Assembly: GCA_022457065.1 (NCBI GenBank)
Contig: JAJGBQ010000005.1
Span: 1,054,001 to 1,118,000 of the forward strand
Direction: 5' to 3'
From: Curvularia sp. ZM96
Taxonomy: Eukaryota > Ascomycota > Dothideomycetes > Pleosporales > Pleosporaceae
Length of the DNA stretch: 64,000 bases
Of this stretch, positions 56,898-64,000 are shown piece after piece (within the stretch, counting starts at the first letter, position 1; each line of letters starts with the position of its first letter). A program made the translations under genes and the position numbers. The notes beneath the pieces are model-generated. The model had not been told where the DNA came from. It ran no database searches and saw only the letters and a list, made by a program, of their open reading frames with translations.

Positions 56898-59512
56898 ATG
56901 GACGTCAGTGCATCGCAGCAGCAGACCGCAAGCCCAAACGGCACTGCGAAGCTCTCGAACCATTCCCCCGAGCAGGCCCACGACTGGAGTGGCGACGACC
57001 GCTCCAGCGACGACGACCGCGCCGGCCAGAGCAGCGCGTCCAACAAGCGCAAACGGCCGCTCTCTGTGAGCTGCGAGACATGCAGTAAGTTGCGCGCTGC
57101 CGCTCTTCAAGTCGTCGTCTGATATCTTGTAGAGCAGCGCAAGGTCAAGTGTGACAGAGCCTCGCCAGCTTGCTCTTGGTGCCTGAAGAACCACTCACCA
57201 TGTGTAAGGATGCCCATCCCCTGCGTTTTCGCTGCATACTCAACCATGCATAGGTCTACCTCCCGCGCAAGAAGCCAGGCCTCCGTGCCGGCTACGGGCG
57301 CGAACTTGAGGCACGACTGGGTAAGATGCGCCCTCTCCTCTGTCGTAAAGTAGCCGACGTGTCGTATGGGCCGCCTCCTGTTCATCGCCAGCTGACCACC
57401 ACATCTGGCAGACAAGCTTGAGGCCCTCCTCTTGCAGCAGCAGTCGCAAATCAACCACCTCTCCAGCAACCAAGTCGCCACTTCTGGACCCTCGCCCCAG
57501 CAAGTGACCGCCTTTCGAAGCCCGCCCGTCGTCCAGACCCCCCATATACCACGCCCCGAGACGGCTCTCTTCATCCAGAAGCCCACATTCCCTTCGCAGA
57601 ATGCAATCCACACGCCGTACGGTAATGGCGTTACAGACAATCGCCCCCCATCTTCCTCGGTCACAGCTCACAGCTACGCACCAGAAGACATGACCAGCAT
57701 TGGCAGCGGCCTCTCGCGAGACCCCTACACACCGTACAGCGAACAGTTCCAGTCTACCATGGCGCGGAACTTGGGCCATGCTGATGCAGACTTCCCTCCA
57801 TACGACCTGCTCTACGGGCTGGTAGACCTTTTCTTCAAGCACATCAACACTTGGTGTCCGATTCTCCACCGCCAAAGCACCTTGAACTCGCTCTTTGGAG
57901 ATACAACCCTCGAGGAAGCCGACCGCATTATTCTCCACTCAGTTGTCGCAACAACCGTCAAGTTCTCCACAGACCAGCGCCTCACACCGGAGAAGCGCGC
58001 CCGGTACCATAAGAACTCCAAGGATAAGGTCCTGCTCTACGGCATAGAGAACAGCTCAGTCAAGTCACTGCAGGCCCTTGTCATCCTTGCCCTCGATGTC
58101 GTTGGCTGCTCCAATGGTCCACCGGGATGGAATTTGCTTGCACTCATAACTCGCTCCGTCGTCCAACTAGGTTTATCGGTCGAAAGCTACTCACCGAGCG
58201 TCGCTCCTCAAATTGCCTCTATATACACCTTGCGAGCCATGACACTGCCTGAACCAAAGGATTGGATAGAAGAAGAGAGCCGACGTAGACTTTTTTGGAT
58301 GATCTACGTCCTTGATCGTTATGCAACTGTCGCAACCGCATTTGAGTTTGCTTTAGATGACAAGGAAATCGATCGCCGGTTGCCGTGTCGAGACGACTTG
58401 TATGCACGCAATGTGCCTGTGGAGACGAGATGGTTCCACACCCCGACAAGATCAGATTACAGTATGAACAGGCCTGAGAATCTGGGCTCTTTCTCGTACT
58501 TGATCGAGATTCTGGGCATTCTCACAAGGATACACAAGTTCTTGAAGAAGCCTGTAGACATTACGTCCTTGTCAGATGTGGAGTCGTGGCAGAGTGAATA
58601 CCGAGAGCTCGACAACGCCATCGAGCAGTGGAAGTATAATCTTCCACAAGAATATGGCAACTCGGCCAGATTGTTTACAAAACCGGGAATGGGACAGACT
58701 CTGGATCCTGGCTTGATTATGCTCCACGCAGCTTTCCACTTGTAAGTCTCTCTCTTCTACGCTCGACCAGCGGATGTACTAACCTGCGCAGCACCGTTAT
58801 TCGCTTGCATTCATCTGCGGCTTATCCCACTCACAGATCACCCATATTCACACCCTCGTTTAGCGCCAGCCAAAGGTGTCTTAGCGCCGTTGAAAACATT
58901 ACTGCACTCTGCGCCACTGTACGCGACAACGCACTTCTGAGCAAACTTGGTCCTCCTTTTGCATTCTCACTCTGGGTTGCTGCCCGCGTTCTCCTAGTCC
59001 ACGGATCTACTATTGATCATCGTGTCGATCAATCTATCAACATCCTTGTGAGCGCCCTTCGGGACATGGGCCAGTACTGGGAGGTTGGAACACGTTACGC
59101 AAACCTGCTGTCACGCGTTCTATCGGAGTATCAAGAAAGCCAGCAAGCCCCGACTGGTGCCAATGGTGAGCGTGTAACACCCTCGACTGTGAAGATCCTG
59201 GCAGACATGCGACGTTGTGCGTTCGACTTGGACTTTCTCATCTCCCGGCAGCCCAGGCTCTCTACTAACCAGAGCACGAAAATGCCATCAGTTACTCCAG
59301 CTCGAACACCTGCGCCAAATGAACTAGAGTACCTGGACGTATTTGATTTCTTCAATATGCCCAGACTCCCTGTGTCAATGGATGGAGTTATGAATTACCC
59401 TGCGCCTGACAGCAACATGCAAGTGCCGGACGGTACCTTTGGCAACGAGTCCAACATTACCAACTACATGGTTGATGCTAGCTCTGACTGGTTCATGAAG
59501 CAGACGGCGTGA
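56898..59512 (+). CDS. Zn2Cys6 transcription factor, candidate rhamnose regulator
   Basis: Five exons: 56898-57084, 57133-57203, 57254-57320, 57412-58741 and 58792-59512. Introns are 48, 50, 91 and 50 nt, giving 791 residues. The binuclear cluster is CX2CX6CX6CX2CX6C with Cys59, 62, 69, 76, 79 and 86 (SCETCKQRKVKCDRASPAC in part), preceded by the basic KRKRPLSV. A short coiled region follows (ELEARLDKLEALLLQQQSQ). The fungal-specific TF domain (MHR) spans about residues 235-560, with ELVDLFFKHINTWCPILHR-like and EEESRRRLFWMIYVLDRY motifs. The C-terminus is acidic/aromatic (LDVFDFFNMPRLP). Its divergent arrangement with L-rhamnonate dehydratase suggests a regulator of rhamnose use, like RhaR or TRC1 in other fungi, but the sequence does not prove it. 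Confidence 0.9.
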
Positions 59513-60200
59513 TGATTTTCGAAAATGGGTTCCTTGCGCATGTGTTGGTGCTTGTAGCATACAAGTTCAGATGTATATATGTAGTTTCTGGTGTCTTGGC
59601 TTTGATCTTTATCTGACAGCCGATCGATGTTCACTAAAATTATTGTTTATTACTCTTCTCAACAATACGCAATCTATGTTGAAGCAATGTCGTGCCTTGC
59701 ATTCCACGCTTGCGAGAATGTATGCCGGAATCACTATTCCGATTCCGGAACGCGTCACGTCATTATAAAAAGGCCGAAGCATCTCACTTGACAGGCATCT
59801 GTACTCCGTACAAGCTCACGAAGATTCTACAGGCTCGGTTAAACGGCAAGACGAACTTTTGTGGGCAATACATGCGCCTCTAACGCATTGGAATTGTTGC
59901 CTATCTCTCCATGATACCAACGGCCGTTTACCGTCGGAATAGACCCTCCTGCCTCGGGATAACGTTGACCTATGACTCAGGGCCACTCCGATTGGCTTCG
60001 ATTACAAGAGAGCTTGACTTGTAGGGATTGAATTCAGCTAATCCCACTGCTTGATGGTCAGCTCTTCTCATTGGCCTTGCGCGCATTCGAGCATAGTCAT
60101 AAATACCCACTTCCATCCAAATACAACAGCTCTACCTCTCCGCTTCTAGATAGCTCTCTCATTGAACCAGCTCGACCGAGCTTCATCTTTGACATCCAAT
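59513..60200. other. Intergenic region, Zn2Cys6 factor to D-amino-acid oxidase
   Basis: 3' flank of the factor and promoter of the oxidase. No gene or RNA recognised. Confidence 0.55.
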
Positions 60201-61744
60201 ATGGCACACTCTCCAGAAAATCAGCACGTTCTTATCCTTGGCGCCGGGGTCATTGGCTTGACCACCGCCATCGTCCTGGCTCACTCGTATCCCAGCGCCA
60301 AGATCACAGTCGTGGCAAAGCATTTCCCAGGCGACCGATCCATAGAGTACACCTCGCCATGGGCAGGAGCAAACTGGTGTTCCTTTGCAAATGACAATGG
60401 GCCCCTGGAAAAATACGACGAGGTAACTTTCCATCGCTTTGGCGAGCTCATCGATGGGAAAAGCGTTTTCGGATGCCAGACATCAAAGCCCGGCGAGACT
60501 AAGAACCAAGAAGGCGGGAACGCCGGTAATGAGATTGGCCTAGGAAGAATGGGCATGTGGGGCGTGTTCGACACGCCGATTGAAGAGGCGGGTATTCTGA
60601 CCAAGGAAACAGGGAAGGTATGGTATGATCAGCTTGTTGGAGGATTGAGAAAACTAGACGAGAAAGAATTACCAGAAGATGCAGTATTCGGAATAGAAGT
60701 CCCACAAACATTCAGGATCAACACACAGGTGTACCTGCAATGGTACGTCATTGACCATCCTACTCAAGTCACAAGAGTGATGCAAAAACAGTTCCCAAGT
60801 ATACTAAGCAAACTACCCATCGCGCAGGCTCCAGCAACAAGCTCTATCCAAAGGCATCACTCTCATCCGCCGACACTATCCTTCTCTTTCCTCCCTCTTG
60901 CAAGATAACCCATCAACCACCCTCCTCGTCAACTGTACGGGCATCGGGTCCCTCAACCTCTCCGACATTCGCGACACAAATTTGTACCCGACCCGCGGCC
61001 AAACACTGCTCGTTGCCGAGCCCCAGAAACCCATTGAGAGAATGTACGAATTTGAACGTGTCGAGTATGAAAACCACGAGTCACTACTTTTCTCCTTTAC
61101 GCCACTCCCTTGAAACAACCCTACTACCCTTTCCTTTTCTTTCCTTCGTTGATAGAGTAAAAACATGCTACTTCGTATGCGCATGCTAACAAGTAGCTCT
61201 CCCTTTCAAACAGGTACTTCCGGTCTCCCCACCGCGTTGACTCCACAGTATCCTACGTCTTTCCACGCCCGTTGGGCGGCGGCGTGATTCTCGGCGGGAG
61301 CCGCCAAGACAATGATTGGAGTCCTGAATGGGATGAAGCGCTGGGGCAGGATATTATCAACAAGTGCTGCAAACTGTGTCCTGAGTTGGGAAAGCCAGAG
61401 GAATTGCAGGTCATAGCTAAGAACGTGGGGTTGAGACGTGAGTACCCCCCTTTTCAGGTTTTGTTTTGTTGCTTAAGATACGCACTACTGACTTTGGATG
61501 TGTTTTTTGAACAACAGCGTCAAGGAAAGGTGGAGTTAGAATCGAGACGGAGACGGGGAAGTGGAAGGTTCCTGTTGTACATTGCTACGGGCATTCTGGA
61601 GCGGGATATCAGTCCTCTTGGTAAGTCTTTTCATTCATCAACTCTCGCATACGCGCCAGACTACTAATTACTGAATGCAGGGGAACGGCCGAGCGCGTTT
61701 TGGAGCTCGTCCAAAAGGCACTTTCGCCTAGCTCGAAGCTGTGA
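60201..61744 (+). CDS. D-amino-acid oxidase, peroxisomal
   Basis: Five exons: 60201-60742, 60828-61079, 61214-61437, 61518-61620 and 61681-61744. Introns are 85, 134, 80 and 60 nt, giving 394 residues. The flavoenzyme oxidises D-amino acids to keto acids, ammonia and hydrogen peroxide. The FAD Rossmann motif is VLILGAGVIGLTTAIVL at the N-terminus. Later come SPWAGANWCSF, LLVNCTGIGS, PTRGQTLLV, YFRSPHRVDSTVSYVFPRP and the signature VVHCYGHSGAGYQSSWG. The protein ends in SSKL, a perfect PTS1, so it goes to peroxisomes where catalase removes the peroxide. Intron 2 uses donor GTCACT, which is off consensus, but its GCTAAC branch site and CAG acceptor are good, and the join restores the family sequence. 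The other donors are normal. Confidence 0.92.
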
Positions 61745-61816
61745 GTTTTTAATTAGAATCTCCAATCGTTCATGTCTCCTTCGCTCTAGTCGAAAGAAAA
61801 GCGAAAAGAAATTCTA

Positions 61817-62284
61817 TCACATAGTCTCCTCTTTCCTGCTTTCGCCCCAATTATTCCACTCCCGATCAAACACCTGCAAGCTCCTCTGTGCAGTCGGCAC
61901 CACGTCCAACGTCTTGATACTCACTCTGTCTTTCTGGGAAAGCATGAACGCCGCAGCGTCCGCTACATCCGGAGCGACCAGCGGCTCAAATCCTGACATG
62001 AACTTGTTATAACTTTGCTTCTCGTAGCCGACTCTAGTCATCGTAAAATTTCGCGTTAGCTCATCTTTCTGCATAACCGATGCGAGTAGAAAGGAAGAGA
62101 GGAAGCAGGCAAAACTCAAAACCCACCTCAACTGATGAAACTCTGTAGCCACGACCCCCGACCTCAGCGCCAACACCTTGCTATCCGTCCCCACCAGTTC
62201 CGTTCTTAGCACATTTGTAAAAGCCTCCTGGCACGCTTTACTCGCATGAAGGTTATGACTACAAGGATGCGATCGAAGATTCAT
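61817..62284 (-). pseudogene. 3' fragment of a short-chain dehydrogenase/reductase gene
   Basis: Exon pieces 62127-62284 and 61817-62033 join over a 93-nt intron (donor GTGGGT, acceptor CTAG). They give LHASKACQEAFTNVLRTELVG, seen here in part, then VLALRSGVVATEFHQLR, VGYEKQSYNKFMSGF and DVADAAAFMLSQKDRV. This is the C-terminal half of a classical SDR, starting at the YxxxK active-site motif, where the Tyr position reads His. The Rossmann half with the TGxxxGIG motif is not found in the 1 kb upstream. So this is a decayed or rearranged copy. The gene lies tail to tail with the D-amino-acid oxidase, only 72 bases apart. The last 40 residues (TLDVVPTAQRSLQVFDREWN) are well kept. Confidence 0.7.
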
Positions 62285-63382
62285 ATTCCGATTAGATTTT
62301 CTTCAAAGTAAGATGGGGATGGTTCTCCATCCACATTGTTACGGTGGCGGCAACCGTGGTACTAGTTGTCATCACCTATACAACCCATATCAGGGAAGGC
62401 AGGCCTGCATGGAAGAACAGCAACGTGGCGCTTTTGCTGCGTCAGATATCCGGCATAGACGCAGAGGAATGACGCGCCACTGAAGCATGCGAGACAGTTG
62501 AAGATTATGAGAAGGCAGTAGACGAATACGTGGAGGGCGTATAGGTGCGGAGCTCGGATGAAGAGACCCCCTGTCTTCAAAAAGTGGATCCTCATGCGGC
62601 AGAAGAAGGGATACCACTCATCGCTCAGGTAGAGCGTACCGCGCCAAAAGTACCAGAGTGACAGAAGAATATCTTCGAGCGCATGTCAATGGTCAAATGT
62701 CTCACTGCCTAACGCCACTCGGCCTCAATATCATGTCCACCGCGACAGACCGGTGCCGCCTAGTCTTACTATGGCAGCATTCTCCTCAAGGACTTACGTC
62801 GGACCAATTGTAACACACGGATTAAGGGTACAGGTTGTAAGGATAGTATTCAGCAAATGGTCGGGAACGTAGGTAGCTGTATGGGAGCCGGGAATAGGAG
62901 TAATCTTATACGAGCAGCTCCGCGAGTTAGATTCACAGATCTCAGCCACAATGCAGGTTGCAGATCCTTAGGTACCTTAGCATCCTACTGCAGGCCACTA
63001 AAGACACATCGGCTTTTCGAAGCGAATTAAGCGTTTCACCGTCTTGGTAGGGAAAACATCACGATCTACGTGTTAATCTGTAGCGGTCTAAACTTGATCG
63101 TTTTTTTTTGCCCCTCCCACAATGCAGTCTAAGTAACTAATCCGAAGTTCAAATTGGGGGCCTGAATTTCCCCACCGCTGCTTCAAGGCGTGATAAGCAG
63201 GGTTTATCTCACACGTACAAGGCCTGCCCGTACATGCTGACAACCAATAAGTCTGTTATGCATATTCTTAGCCTCCCTTTGTGTTGAACACTGTCCATAT
63301 GTCGGCTTACAGCGCCGAGGATAAATAGCGTGTGGAGCGCCTGCAATTCATTCTCATAACCATCAGTTTCGCAAGTATTCCA
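62285..63382. other. Intergenic region with an orphan hydrophobic frame
   Basis: A minus-strand frame at about 62362-62675 reads through LEDILLSLWYFWRG, DEWYPFFCRMRIHFLK and one hydrophobic helix (LHVFVYCLLIIFNCLACF). I recognise no family; it may be the remnant of a membrane-protein gene. The rest shows no gene. Confidence 0.4.
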
Positions 63383-64000
63383 ATGGAGCAGAGCGAGCCT
63401 TCAGCGCGTCCACTTCTCAGCGCCAGAGATACAGTGCCGAGCGAATCGGCAAAGCGCACCAGTTCAGTTGAGTTGCTTCCTATGAGCAGTGCAAAATTAA
63501 ACACAGCGCAAAAGCCCAACGACGCCGAGATGATGAAAAGCAGTAAGTTCGCCGCCTAGCCAGAAAAGCAATCACCAACGGTACCAGCTCAGAGTGGCCT
63601 CGATTCGAAGCAAGGTAGCAATATCTTAAAACGTATGTGGGGCCAGAGCTGGACGGCCGAGACATTGAGTCTTGTCGTTTCGATTCTTGGACTGGCCGGG
63701 CTCGTCGCAACACTCTTAGCCCATGAGAGCAAGCCTCTGCCTCAATGGCCGCAACTGGTCACTATCAACTCGATCATATCGTTGTTTTCTCTGCTCCTGA
63801 GAACTTGCGTCGGCGTGGTTCTGACCGAAGGTAAATTTTGATCAGTGAGTTGAAGAGAACATAACCTAACATAGATGCCAGGTATTGGCCAGTGCAAATG
63901 GAATTGGTATCGAAAGGCCAAGCAGTTAGATCATATGGAGCGATTGGATTCAGCTAGTCACGGTTCTTGGGGCTCGCTCAATCTACTGTATCACTCCAAA
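63383..64000 (+). CDS. DUF3176-family membrane protein, 3' partial
   Basis: Exons 63383-63542, 63588-63830 and 63882 to beyond the window end, with introns of 45 and 51 nt. The first 70 residues are polar. Then come TLSLVVSILGLAGLVATLLA and ITINSIISLFSLLLRTCVGVVL-like membrane helices, and the conserved IGQCKWNWYRKAKQLDHMERLD and SHGSWGSLNLL elements. These match the N-terminal block of the large fungal DUF3176 family, whose function is unknown. The acceptor at 63881 is chosen over the AG at 63874 because only it gives EGIGQCKWNW. The remaining ~400 residues lie outside the window. Confidence 0.88.

Noticed and set aside
1..64000. CRISPR arrays, rRNA genes, bacterial-type operons, complete transposons
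   Set aside because: None seen; intron structure and gene content are fungal nuclear, and I found no full-length transposase or LTR pair.

Overview
The window is nuclear DNA of a filamentous ascomycete (Pezizomycotina). Most genes carry short introns of about 45-60 nt with GTRNGY donors and CTRAC-like branch sites. HET-domain genes, an L-rhamnonate dehydratase, an SAT4-type membrane protein, MDM12, a seven-knuckle GIS2 and a DUF3176 protein point to Dothideomycetes, probably Pleosporales; that placement is inference from gene content, not a tree. I spliced every multi-exon gene by hand, checked the frame across each junction and list the exons.

Layout. 1-1.1 kb: C-terminal end of a HET-domain gene cut by the window edge. 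1.9-2.5 kb: SLX9. 3.7-5.0 kb: SAT4-type seven-helix protein. 6.2-7.4 kb: ZIP metal transporter. 7.9 kb: intron-containing tRNA-Tyr, followed by almost 4 kb with no gene. 11.8-13.1 kb: MDM12. 15.3 kb: a 48-residue Cys-rich protein, then a gene-poor stretch to 20.3 kb. 20.3-22.6 kb: large-subunit catalase with two perfect CRE sites upstream. 23.6-27.9 kb: a 1425-residue protein joining a homeobox-like segment, C2H2 fingers, a protein kinase and a HET domain. 28.3-29.4 kb: RRP7. 30.1-32.1 kb: SYLF/Ysc84-like protein. 33.1-36.3 kb: NUP85. 36.6-38.6 kb: a decayed block with a tyrosinase pseudogene, a hairpin and a broken small secreted Cys-rich gene. 40.5-41.3 kb: BTB protein. 43.1-44.8 kb: CSN12-like PCI protein, divergent from RPL20 (45.2-46.2 kb). 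46.5-47.7 kb: enoyl-CoA hydratase/isomerase. 48.3-49.7 kb: DMC1. 50.7-51.7 kb: GIS2-like protein. 52.8-54.6 kb: UAP1. 55.1-56.5 kb: L-rhamnonate dehydratase, divergent from a Zn2Cys6 factor (56.9-59.5 kb). 60.2-61.7 kb: peroxisomal D-amino-acid oxidase, then an SDR fragment and a partial DUF3176 gene.

How the genes work together. Most are unrelated housekeeping neighbours: ribosome biogenesis (SLX9, RRP7, RPL20), nuclear pore, ERMES, meiosis, UDP-GlcNAc synthesis. The exceptions are the L-rhamnonate dehydratase/Zn2Cys6 pair, which may be an enzyme with its regulator, and the DAO and enoyl-CoA hydratase, which both end in peroxisomal-type tripeptides. The most unusual object is the homeobox-C2H2-kinase-HET fusion, which puts DNA-binding, phosphorylation and incompatibility/cell-death modules in one open reading frame.
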